From contig NC_092582.1 in NCBI RefSeq assembly GCF_037975245.1, forward strand, positions 7,729,001 through 7,793,000: DNA of 64,000 nucleotides. The letters are read 5' to 3'. Position numbers and translations under genes: made by a program. Numbering within the stretch: the stretch's first letter is position 1; each line of letters begins with the position of its first letter. This document shows positions 25,262 through 37,700 of the stretch, in pieces. This DNA comes from Apostichopus japonicus. Lineage: Eukaryota > Echinodermata > Holothuroidea > Aspidochirotida > Stichopodidae. Under the pieces are notes generated by a model. It did not search any database. It saw nothing but the letters and a program-made list of their open reading frames with translations, and was not told the origin of the DNA.

Positions 25262-27150
25262 TCTTCTTGAATGAAAGTGGATAGACATGTGATTTGATAG
25301 AGTGTGGCAGATTATTCCAGTTGTTATTTGTACGATAGCGTATACGCTGTGTGTAACAAATTTAGTTCTAGGCCTTGGTTTACGGATATTGTCAGCTTGT
25401 CTAGTATTATAGTGATGTACGTCTTTATTGTATGTGAGAAAGTCATCGAATATAATGGGATTAAAACGACTAATACAATGATAAGCAAAAGAAGCAAGTT
25501 AGACATCAATTAAGTCGGGCAGCTTAAGGAGATTAAGAGACGTAAACGGTTGCTCGCATGATCTCTGTTATGAGCAGAAGATATAAGCCGTATAGCTCTT
25601 GTTGAAGTATGGTCAGTGTGTTATTGTGACAGTTGGTGGTAACAGACCAAAGCAGTAACCAATAAGTAACATGTGTTGAAATCAGAGTTCAGTACAAAGA
25701 ACGTGCAATATATCGGGGTAAAACTGTTTTAATTTAGAAAGAACGCCAACAACCCGAGCGACCTCTTTAGAAATAGCGTGAATGTAATCTTTCCAAGTCA
25801 AAAATTTGAATAAATTAAAACCCCTACTAATATAGTATTATCAACTCTTTGAAGAAGTATTCCATTCATATTTTTGTCATATATAGTTCTTTGGCACAAG
25901 CATCTTCCTTTTGTTATTGTTAAATACCATATAATTTGTCTTGCTTACATTAAGAGAAACTTTGTTAGCTGAAAGCCATGTCGTTACATATAAAATTGTG
26001 AACACGATTGTATAAGATTTGCTCAATTATTTTGGAAAAGCAAGGTATACGACCAGACGATAATTGTCAGTGATTGTGGTGTCTCTTTTCTTGTAAATTT
26101 GAATAACCTTTGCAAATTTTATTTGGTCGGACACAGTGCCATTAATGAATAATCTATGGACAATATGAGTGAGCGGCTTTGGCAATAAAATGAATGACTT
26201 TTCTGACTTTATATAAAGGGCTTTACGTTATCAAAACCAGCAGATTTTTTGGGCTTCAGACAAGAAAGAAAAACTTTATAAATTTCATGTTCATTTGTAG
26301 GAGATAAAAACAGGGTCGACGAATTTATATTTATTAAGGTAGGCTACTGATCAGGTGTTGTAGCACTGTGAATATAACCGGAGGCCAATGATGGACCCAC
26401 GTTAACGAAGAAATCATTAAATCCATCTGCAATCTTTTTTAAATCACTTGTTAAATCAAAGTTTTCAATTTTAAATGTAGAAGGATAAGTTGACTTTTTT
26501 TTGTATATATTCCTCTTTTTTGCAATATTTCATTGATAATTTACCAAGTATCAATAAAAGTCGTTCTTGAAATCATGAAATCTATCAGAAAAATACCGTT
26601 TTTAAGTAGAAATACGAAGAATATAATTCAATTTATTACGATATGTATGAAACTGTGTAGAGTTGTGGTGAGTATAGATTTTGTAAAAACTTACGAAAGG
26701 CTATCTTATTCTTTCTTTTAATCGATTTTAAATTGCCATTCGTAATCCACGGATGACGTTTTCTTATGGCGTTTGGAATTGCTGGTATATGTCAATGGAA
26801 AACACTAGTCATAAATAAACGACAAGGCAAAACTGTTGTAAGTATATCTTGTTCAGGTACTACACATGATTCCAGTTAAAACCCTGAATAGTATCTAACA
26901 CAATCGGTATTTGCCCTAGAATATCTTGTAATGCCTATATTATGTTGTTTAACTTGTTATGACCAAGCTTATAGTTCTTGAAAAAAAAGGAAGAGGTCGC
27001 TTATATCAGCTAGGCCTATCAATATTCTCGGTAAAATTGCCGCTTTAGTATATTTGTCAAAATATTGTCAATTTTAAGGAGGCAGATCTGTCATTTACAC
27101 GTGTTGGCTTGGTAATTATGGGATAAAAGTTGTTTGAAAATAAAACTGTT
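25262..27150 (-). mobile_element. Decayed LINE (non-LTR retrotransposon), - strand
   Basis: Translating the - strand in pieces gives the usual LINE order: FYPIITKPTRVNDRSASL (27080-27135, between endonuclease and RT), LKPKKSAGFDNVKP (about 26225-26275, start of RT), TITDNYR (about 26050, RT core), KTNYMVFNN, then IPNPI-like and NTRQADNIRKPRPRTKF (25340-25400, C terminus). Many stops and frameshifts make it inactive. It fits the Jockey/CR1 group, clade not resolved. No poly-A or duplication is seen. Confidence 0.75.
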
Positions 27151-27897
27151 CCTGAAGTCAGAAGACTGTTGCTAATTACTTTTTCAGTAAGTTCTGTACA
27201 TGTGCGTGTGTATGTGCGACATGTACGTTGCAAAGCGAACCTGCTATGATGAAACACTGGTAGAACTATTCTGTACTGTAAACCATATGCGTAGCTGAAT
27301 GTGTGGCCCAATGTTAGACTAGCTTCAGATTGCAAATCAACGAAGAAACGAAGCTCATTCATTGGTCGTTGAAGTTGTTGATGTTTTGGAAATTTGGGCA
27401 AAATGGCCGCCTCCTTAAAAACTGATAGTCTGCTGTAGAAATAGCTCCAAATTGAGAACAAAACCATACCTTTTGTGAACACATGTAATGTATCAGTGAA
27501 GATTAAATCAAGTTTATTTACCCGGGTGCTCTTAACAGTGGGCAAAGCTTAGGTTTGATGATTTGGCCTCGTTTCCGGGATTTGTACACCGTACAGTAGG
27601 CCTAGGCTAGGCCTAACATTTGTTTCCGGCTTGTATTTGTAATAGTACGATGGGCTGAATGACTGTTATCAGCCTGTCTTTCGTTAGAATTTCTTACGTT
27701 CAAAATTTTTAATGCATAGGATAAGCTAGGTTATATGCTACACTACACTCCAAATAATTATGGCCATGATTTTCAATTCAATAACCATCTCTTTCAACTA
27801 GTCTAGGCATAACCTAGCTCTTAAAATTGGCATACATGTGCAAATAACACTTTGTATGCATCTAGGTACAAAACATGCTGAACAAATTTGTTTGCAA
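27151..27897. other. Upstream flank of the LINE; no gene seen
   Basis: A 162-codon - strand frame (27057-27545) joins the LINE fragment to unrelated sequence. The blocks TTTTAAGGAGGC (27070) and GCCTCCTTAAAA (27412) are inverted copies and may be ends of a small insertion. Nothing else is supported. Confidence 0.4.
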
Positions 27898-28310
27898 GTA
27901 TTTTGGGCACTTTGAAAGTCTTCCTCCCTAAATATATCCAATTACCTCAACCACTACTCTCTGGGGCCTGACCTGTCTGAGCTAAGACTACAGTAGAGGC
28001 TCAGAGCATAGCAAAGAGCATCCAGGACCATAGTCAATGGATGTATACTTACAGTAAGCTTATCAAAGAATGTGTCAATTTCAGGGTATGAAAGAACTTG
28101 ACATGACAGATATTTTGTGGTCAAATTCTGCTCAATTGTATGTTGTGGAGGCACAGAACATTAAATATTTTGAGATCATTACATTTCTGAGAAACTTTAC
28201 ATGAAAAACGCATACAGTTAAGAGATTTGTATTTTTCCTTGATAGACATCGTTTATCAAATCCTTAACTTGCGTCAATTATGAGCCCACCATGCTACAAC
28301 TACAAAGTGA
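27898..28310 (+). repeat. Dispersed repeat with ORF-like segment, copy 2
   Basis: Inverted relative to 10922-11360. It contains CTACTCTCTGGG, GTCAATGGATGTATACT and GGTATGAAAGAACTTGACA. The + frame starting MCQFQGMKELDMTDILWS breaks at a TGA (28202). It lies about 290 bp upstream of the centriolin start codon, so it may sit in or near the promoter. Confidence 0.75.
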
Positions 28311-28600
28311 ACTACAAAGTGTTACTGGTTGTCCTCGTGAATAGTTAAGGCAATGCACCTTATTCATCTGGCTGCCAGGCAAATAAAATGATGCATTTCT
28401 CTTATCCCACTGGCTGCCGAGCAAATCGGTGGAACCTAAATTTAAATTCTCACATCCAAGTTAAGTGAACTATTTACTGCATATCGTTAGAAGGTGATTT
28501 TAGAGAACAACACGTTCGGTTTTGTTTTTATTTTGATAACTGATGGTGGGGAAATTTTCATCTCTCATCCTCAGTATTCAGAAAAGCTTGATGTTCAGAA
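28311..28600 (+). other. CNTRL: Region upstream of centriolin start codon
   Basis: Should hold the promoter or a 5' UTR intron. I see no clear TATA box or CpG-rich stretch. A possible acceptor CATCCTCAG ends at 28574. Confidence 0.35.
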
Positions 28601-28718
28601 ATGAAGAAGACATTAGCTAAGAAGAATGTGAAAGAAAGTTCCTCTGACAGAAAGTTGCCTAACATTCCCGCTTCTAAATTGGCCAGCCCACCCAAAACTG
28701 TCTCTGCAAGCAAAGAAG
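28601..28718 (+). CDS. CNTRL: Centriolin exon 1 (coding start), residues 1-39
   Basis: Starts MKKTLAKKNVKESSSDRK, a basic and serine-rich N terminus like that of vertebrate centriolin. The ATG has G at -3 and an in-frame stop 10 bases upstream. A possible acceptor (CATCCTCAG, ending 28574) lies just before it, so an upstream 5' UTR exon is likely but I could not locate it. The donor is GTAAAG; the exon ends in phase 1. The next intron (28719-28983) is unremarkable. Confidence 0.8.
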
Positions 28719-31700
28719 GTAAAGTTGAATAATTGTACGGAATGACTGCTTAATGGATTGTATAACAACAAAGGAGCGAACATGGTCCGATGTGTCAAAA
28801 TTGTTTAAATAATTACTTTCATGATGCACAACATAAAATTATCAAATTTACTGGTCTGTAATTTGTGCAAAATTTATCAGGTTTCTCTTTATGCCTAGCC
28901 TAGATGTCACTACATGAGACCTATAATTTCACAATTGTCACCAACAAAACCTAATTATATATTTCGCTGTGTCAAATTTGTAGAATCTCCTCGGAACTTG
29001 GTGAGATACATCTCAGAAGATGCTATTAAAAGCAGAACTAAGAAAGATGATTTGAAGAATGTTCTACTCCTAGATCTTGCCTTACGGGAAGGGGAAAAGA
29101 AGATCAAGGTAAGAACGAATACCTCTCATCAGTTTACTGTGTACATTTGGTCTTTTGCCTGCTCTCAGCATAGGTCCAAGAAGAGCATTGGAAAGAGAAT
29201 GCAAAGATTAGAATCAGTTTAGGGTATGAAATCAAGAACTAAAATGACATCAGGAGAGAAGTATTCATTACCAGACCATTCTTGACAATTAATATCTCAA
29301 CAGTGGGGAGCGCTACGCAGACGTGAATTGAACGGATGAGTTTTTCTTTCACCTGTGGTTGCCTCGATGTTGAATTGTTGATGATCAAATGTAAAAAGTT
29401 CAGTTTGAGCTATGTATGTCTGTTTTGGACAAACAAAATATTTATTCTGTTGAGTATACATGTTCTTAAACATAAATTTATTAAATATCATTTTAACAAT
29501 AATATAAATCTTTTGCATTGGGCCTTCATTTTTTCTTCCCCCTACAGTATATAGAAAAGTTGGAGGATGTTACTAGACTGCAAGTTCTCCGTCTTGGTTT
29601 TAACCAAATACAGAAGATCGAGAATGTCGACCACCTCGTCAAGTTGCGGGAGTTAGACCTCAGCTGCAATTGCATCGACAAGATTGAAGGGTTGGAGACC
29701 TTAGTTCATCTTCAAGTTCTAAACATCTCTAGCAACTTAATCGAAACCATCCCTGCATGGCTGGGAAAAAAGCTGAAGGCCCTCCGAGAAATAAATCTTG
29801 CTGCTAACCTTATATTCTCTGTAAGTACTCCTTTGATAGGACAGTCGTGTCTGTGAATAATGGTAAATTTTGCCCGCAAGGATTGGATCACAGATTCCAG
29901 CTTTAAAGCTCTATTTTTGCCCAGTGTTTTTAGTTTTAGTATAACCCTGACCAGGTCATTCAATATTTGAACATCTCTAAATCTCACTGATAAGTCTAAC
30001 ATTCCCTTGGCCGTTCAGAAGTAGCCAAAAAGTCCTGTTAAATCCTTTGAAAACATTCCTGTGTCACACAAGTTTGTGTAATATCTTTTCATACGTACAC
30101 CTTTGAAATTTTATATTCGCCTACTTCTAATTACGCCTAATTCTTTCCTGATGTTAATATGGTAGGACTTGAAAAATGCCAGATTATGTTCTCAGGTATC
30201 TCCTCGTTGCTTTAATGGAAGTGTTTGATATCTTTTGCATGCAGTATAACTTTGAAGGTATAAACTAGCAATTTGTACACTTCACGTGGAAGGGAACCTT
30301 TATCCAAGGAGCTGTGTGACTACTAAACCTCAGCAATCTCGTTCCGAATAAAATATGCAGTTGTTTGATCCTCAAGATATATTATAACAGTGGAGGGTTG
30401 TATGGTCTGTCATGTCAACCATGACAAATGTCATTCATATCAGATTTTGGGTTCTTTTGTTACATTCATAACATTTTGGATTTCCCTTCAAAAGTTGGAA
30501 TATTTAACTATTCCAATTGATGGTACGAAATGAATGCTTCCTGAAATTGTCATTATTTTTGTCTGCGTGTGTGTGTGTATTGAATCTTACTCTTCGAATG
30601 ACAAATTTGCTTCATGTTAAAATGGAAAAAATCATAAAATTTGCTATAAATTTAGCCTCTCTATGATCTTGCCAAATGTGTTCATAAATTTTTTTTTTTC
30701 GTTTCTCCATATCAAAGCTGCATGATATCTACAAGCTTCGAGGCTTGAAAGACTTGATTGCGTTCTCCATCGTGGGGAATCCTCTGTGCGATTTAGCCCA
30801 CTACAAACTCTTCATCGTCTTTCATTTACGGTACCTGACCCACTTGGACGGTGAACCCATCTCTGCTGCCCTCCGCCAAGAAGCGCAAGCTCGTTTCGCT
30901 CAAGGTATATGGAAGTGTGACTATCACAGCTATATTCAGGCATGAGCTTTTCAGCGAATTAGCGGAATATCCGTGATTTCTTTTCTACCTTGGGGACAAA
31001 AACTATTATCCTAACACACTGTAGCATACTCAAACTGGAGCCTATACTGCAATTTTTGCAAAGTTCTGTGATTTTTTTTTTTTACCCCAGGCTCATCCCT
31101 GTATCTTTATATGGTACCTACAGCTGCGTCAAGTCTAGCTTCTTTGTAATCATTGGATATGGTGGTTGCAAGAGTACAGTATGTGTTCAGGGAATAATTC
31201 TTCTGTTAAAACAATTACCAAATTACTACACCAATTTAGTAGTTCAGGTGTTTTAATGAGATAGATACCTCACAAATTTAAGACTAAATTATTCCCTTAA
31301 TGTTTTTCAATATTAATGTAATGTTTATTCAAAGCAGTTATTATAGCAGCTCCACTTGTTTCTGGCTCACATTTAGACTTTCATTGGTTCCAGATCACAT
31401 GTTTGATGACTTACAAACCCACTAGTATTTATTAAGAGACATTTATCATTTAAAGTTAAATTTTGCAATACATTCGCTTGGTAAAAAAGGCATTGCACAT
31501 TATTTTACAACAAAAAAAAAACCTTTGGTGAAAAATTTCATATACTTTTCTGTCACTAAGAACAATATTCTCATTTCTTGTTTAACCAAATTAATACATG
31601 TTTTGTCCATTTTTTGTCTGTCATATTCAGATGAAATTGAAAATTTTGAGATGCAGTTGGAGAAGGAAGAGAAGAGGTTACATGACTTAGAAGGAGATCA

Positions 31701-34700
31701 TAACAAGTCTCTCGCAGATTTCGAAAAATCGCAGAAGAAAATAAAGAAATTAGAGGCAAAGACCTCGAGATATGAAGAACAAGTCGAAGGACTGCAGCAT
31801 GAATTAGAGGCGAAAAATGAACTAGTGAGTTGGAAACCTTTCTGTTACTTTAAAATGATTGTGTCGATGTATCTCAAAATGGAAGGGTTAAGGTCTTTAT
31901 GCCAATCTTTTTAATCAGCATGTAGATTGAAAAGAGCTGTAATATCTACAGAATGAGCTTCTGAGTTTTTTGATGATTAATTTGTACTGAAAACAGAAGA
32001 TGACAGTGAATGACAAAAAATCGTCAAAATATAGATATCCCTTCCAGCACAGGTGGGTTAATTGGGGCTTCAACTCGGCTCGTGGGCTGAGTGCCGCAAT
32101 CGTGGATATTTTACTGTGGCCCATGAGAAGGTTTTAAAAACCCTTTTAATGAAACCTGCCATTCTTATATCAGAAAAATGCTTTTATCCAACCATGCATC
32201 AACTGAATGTGACTGTATGGCTTAAAGGGATAACATGAAATATGTTTACTTTCGGTAATAGTATGGATAAAGCCCCTGCCTGTGATAAGATTAGAACAGT
32301 ACAGGTGGCAACTTCACTTTCCCTCCCCTCCTTTTGCCCTTCCCCTCCCCCGCCCCCTCCCCATGTTCTCTCCAATGCTAATTCTCATCTTTGCATGATA
32401 GTTAACGTAGTCCTCCTCCTGTTTTCATTTAAAGCTGAAAAGGAAAATGGCTGAACTGAACAAAACATGTCAGAAACAGTTTAGGCTGGAGCAAGAATTG
32501 GCATTCCATAAGATTGATGCTAAGTTTGAACCTCTTGGACAATTGATGGAAGTTGATGAGGTAAGTCAAAGTTTTCTAAAAAAGGTAGTTGTCAGGGTTT
32601 ATCATTTTCAATTAACATGACAGTCTTACTGCAAAGCTTGTTATGACCTAATGTTGCCAAACACTAATTCATTTCACTTAAAGAAGCCTACTTTGTTCTT
32701 TCTTTTGTTCTTTTGTTTTTGGTGAGAAAAAAAAATAGAGCGAAACAACTGTTAGGCAAAGTGTTAATATATTTCATATAGCCAGTGTAGTCACAGAAAT
32801 GAACTAAAAAAGGCCTGACATTTCCATCTTTATAAAATCCATTCCTCACCTTGGCTGTGTAACATTCTTCATTCTGAGGAGTATGTTTGGAAGAATAACC
32901 AATGAATTTTACATATGAGTATCACAGGACACTAAAATGCATCTTTCTTCTTTGAGCAGATAGAAGGGGGAACAGAGGAGAGCAGCTATATAGGGCAGGC
33001 AGGGTACAGGAGAAATCCACTCATGGACCCCCATCACACCCCTCGTAGTAAAACACTTGGTTACCACCGGTCTAGTGACATCAGTCCAGAGATGCAGAGG
33101 AATCTCCATGGTAACTTAGATGCAGAGCTTGCTGAAAAGGAAAATCAAATCGAGAAAGGTAAAAGATTGTCCTGATAACAGGGAATAATTTACTGATCAA
33201 ATTTTGTGTTCAAAATAAAATAAAACTGTTAGCAAACTGCTTATCCACTAAAGAGCCTGTGTAAGTGATTGTATAAAAGTAAGTTGGCCTGACATTTTGA
33301 TCCTAGCAGGATCTTCTTCAAATGCTAAATGACAAGTAACAGTAACAGAAGGGACAAAAACATGCACAGAATACAGACAGGTTAATGAGCATGGTGAACA
33401 CAAAGAGATAGATATAAGGGGATTAGTAGACAAGGGATGGAGAGAAGAAAGAAAGTAACCAACAGGGGAAGAGGAGAGGTAGGAGATAAACAGTGGAGGG
33501 ACAAAGAGAGGATTAAGGGAAAGGGGTAGGTAGGGAATAAACTGGAGAAGAACAAAGACAGAAAGGTGTGGAGATAAAAACAAATTTTGTGTTGCAATTT
33601 TGCAGGATCTGAACTTTCTCTTAAAAACTACTATGTTTGCTTTCTGCAACAACTGCTATGCATCTTTGCACTTTGTAGCAAATTTGCCTAGCATTTTGCC
33701 TAGCATTTTGTCATGCAATTCTGGATAAATTATTCCCATGATAACAACTGGACCACCTGGCTGTTAGATGTAATGATGTAGTGGGAAGTTGATGAATGAA
33801 TGTTAGAGAAGGACACACATATGGTATATGGATGTAGGGAGGTAATGTGAGGTTCCAGGAAGAGGAATTGCACATACATAAATGGGAATATGCCATGAGT
33901 AATGGGGAGGAGGGGGAGAATGGTAGAAACTGGTCTGGAGCAACTGGTCTGTGGATGTAGAAATGTAGTAAATGAAAGGCTTGGTGAAAATGTTAGAAAC
34001 AGCAACAACTTTTCTTTAGATGTATTGATACATAGGTAGAAGAATGACAGAAACATAGATGGAAATATACCATGAGAGATGGAGAGGAGGGGAGAATGGT
34101 AGAAACAGGTCTGGAGCAACTGGCTGTTAAATGTAATAATGTAGTCAGGAGTAGGTGAATGAATGGGTAGAGAAGGAAACATATATGGTATATGAATGTA
34201 CATGTTGTCACATGTCCTGTGTTTACTAACATGATGTGATGACTTTTCCTGATGTAGCCAACAGAAAATTAAAAGCACTCCAGTATGACCTTCATGAAGC
34301 TGAGAAGAACGTCCAGAAAGTCAAAGAAAATCTCAGGAAGCAAGAAGATGGTTCTCCCAGTGAGCGGGTAATTATGTGAAGGCTGTGTATTTGAACCCTC
34401 CCAACCCCTACCTCCTCCACCCACCTCCTCCTCACTTCCCTCTCCCCTTATTGCAAAGATATTTTGACAGCATACAATTTTGATGTATTTTATGCAGGTT
34501 TTACCTTGACTGGGAGATTTAAGGCCAATGAAAGTGTTATTTATAGTAAAATTTTGATTTATGTATCATCCAGATTTTGTCATCCAGCAAACATTAAACT
34601 TAAGTAACAGTGAAAGAATACATTGGGACCAGTCAAAGTTGTTGCTATAGGATTGATAACAACATTTATGCTCTTTTAAGTCTTATGAAGCAGACTATAG

Positions 34701-37700
34701 GACAAGAAATTGGTCTTTTTTGGAGGGTGTTTTGTTTATGCTCTTGTAAGTCTTATGAAGCAGACTATAGGACAAGAAATTGGTCTTTTTTGGAGGGTGT
34801 TTTGTTTGGGGAGGAGGGGAGGGTGGTAGGGGAAGGGTGGGAAATAAGGGGTTTCCATTCCATTAAACATTTGTATGGTTTGAGCAGTCTGAGTATGCTG
34901 GTACTGTGTATTGGAATTTCTTTTTTGTGTCAGTTATTGGAGAAACTTGATTGGAATGTAAGTGCATATCAAGCTCTCTTAAACCAGGGCATTCACATAT
35001 ATATTGAACAGAATATGATTTTATAACATTTGAATTATGAAGTTCCCTAGGAACGTTACATTTGAAATGGCGTACAGGGAGAGGAATGTGCTGTTCACTA
35101 AATATTAACATCTGGAGGACTTAAACTGGATTTTTAAAGTTTATTTTGTCTTCCACCTCCAACAGAAAGAGGCCCCTCGTCACATGAAGGAAGATTTAGC
35201 CAACAGAATGAGGGTCGTATCAGATCTCAATAATCGAGTTACCCAACTGGAGGAGGACATGCAGAGGGCGCTAGACTTGGTAGAAGAGAAGGAGAGAGAG
35301 CTGGATGCTTTGAAGGATCGCTTGGCTGAATTAGATGAAGGAGATCCCAGATATGTAAGATATTAAGACTAAAAATCTATCTTATCATCTTGTATAAATT
35401 CCAAATTTTAAACAAGGGATGATCATATGGGTGGATTCAGCTCTAAGCATGTATCATACAGTATGTATAGATGGACAACAGACTTGACACATTAATAGCT
35501 AAATTGATATAGCTGTATGTTACATTTGATTGACTTTGGGCATGACAAAAAATTTAAAAAAAAAAGCCCTCTGGTTTGTATCTTAAGTTTATTTGATCAA
35601 AATTTGAAATTAATGACCACAAGTGTAAAACAAATTACTGTGATGTCCTACAGTTCGACTATTACTAACTTCAAGGACTGAAATCAGCAACAGTAGTATT
35701 CACCCTTCAGCTCATTTTGTCCAATATCACTGTGAAGAACATAATGATGTTTATGTCATAATAATGTGAGTGAATGTGTTTAATATCAGTGTAAAAGATT
35801 CCTCTGATTCAATATAAATTGCGAACCATAGATGAAATGTAAATAGTTTTTCAACTGTTCTACTTCTGAAACCAACCATGTAGTAATCAAAACTACAGTA
35901 TCAATGTTTCCCAAAAGGTAATTGGGGGGCGGTATTGAAGAATGCAGCATGCATAGAATCCAGATGTGTGACCTGATCTGTCTTTGGCTTTGAGTACAAC
36001 GTTTCTGTATGCTGCCGTGTTTGATGAATCTAATCGTAATAGTAATTACCGATTACCCATGCACACTATTTTGTAGATTCTGATCTGATTGTTAAGTCCA
36101 GCTAATACTGAGGGCTCTCGGGTTGGAAGACCATCCGAACCAGTGCTGCAGGAAAGAAGCGGTCCTCTCAAAATTTCACTTGCAAAAAATGTAATAGAAC
36201 AATAACAAATAGGAAAAAAAAGCCAAAGAGGTGTTAACAAACGAAGCAAAAACATCAGTAGGGTGTTCAACTTTCCTTATTATCGTGTCAAAGGTGCTAG
36301 GTTGTTCACTTTGAAAGCAGTAGTGTCACATCTCTGGTAATAGCTATTGTGTTTGTAGGAAATTCTGCAAGTTTTTCCAATCCCGGAGATACCCTTAGTC
36401 TGACTCCTGCACAGAGTTCATTCTTCTCTTACCACTAATATTATTTGCTTTTATTCTGCTTGTGTTTGTAGCCAGAGTTGCAGGCTCAGTTAGCAGATAG
36501 GGAACTGCAGGCAGCCCAAGCCCAGGAAGAGCAAGAAAAACTACAGAGAGAATTGGACGACAGTCTAGATTTCTTGGCCGATGAGATGGAGAGAGTAAGA
36601 CAGCTGGAAGCTCAGATGAGAGAAGGTATAATTTTGTTTCTTTTTTTTGGGGTAGGGGGAGGTCGGTGGGGGTGTAATCAACTTCAAAGATGTACTATTT
36701 CTAATTGCGAATTAGTCTTCACAAGATTTGATATAGTTCTCAAACCAACATTGTTTTGTCAGGTTTTTCTACTCCATGTTAAGCATGGGGGGTCCATATC
36801 ATGACAAATACCTAACAAGGCCTATATTACGGACAAGCCGAAAAAGACATGCAGAATACAGTAAATCTTTCGGTCATTGCAGCAATCGTTATTTTATTTA
36901 TTCTCGTCTCTGATTTTTCGTAAAAGGGCAAATAAATCTCAACGATGATCTGAAGGATGAGTTACAAGGCATTGTGGGTAATCTGACCGATCATTTAAAT
37001 CAAGTGAGAGATCAGGCGACTCAGCAGAGGAAAGTCAACCATCAGTTACGAAAAGAGAAAGACAAACTCAAGGACCAGCTGGATGGCGTGAAGCAAGATG
37101 CCCTCCAAAACCAAAGACAAAACCAGGATTTAGAACAGGTACTTGCATAGTTTAAAGAGAAATATCTTATAAAAACCCATTTTCATTTTTGGACTAAAAC
37201 ATATCAAGACTAAAATTTTGCCTAAAAGTCATCCTTTTGATAGAAAAAAAAAAGCCAAAGATTTTATTAAAGTAAAATCTTGCATTCGCAATCAAGGAAA
37301 AGACAGAACTTATTCTAACTTTGATACTTGGCTCCACATTGGTTTCATGTTCAATTCTGTGGTTGCTCATTTGTCGTTTTGAAATAAGTGCTTCAATAAT
37401 GTTACTACTGCATAATGTCTGGTATACTGCTCCTGAAAAGTAGTGTCATAAAGTCTTTTGGATAAGCAAATAATAGTTCTCTCTGTTATTTTTCTGTAGA
37501 AGCCATGTGTTGAGTTAAATTTAATTTTGTTAATCTACAAAGACTCATAAAGAGAGTGCTTGTAATTGTGGGAACTATAATAGATTGTAATCTGATCTGT
37601 GTTCAACATGCATGTAACCAAATTCATTTGCGCTGTGAAGCTTATATTGGGTAAGACAGCGAACCAACCGCTTAGGGGAAAAGATGTGGTGTATTGCATT

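Noticed and set aside
27057-27545. 162-codon - frame as a host gene
   Set aside because: Its C-terminal part is LINE sequence (FYPIITKPTRV) and the N-terminal part has no conserved features.
33248-34278. Antisense frames of 134 and 182 codons in centriolin intron 7
   Set aside because: Pyrimidine-rich tandem and Penelope-type repeats produce them; composition is low complexity and they lack conserved motifs.
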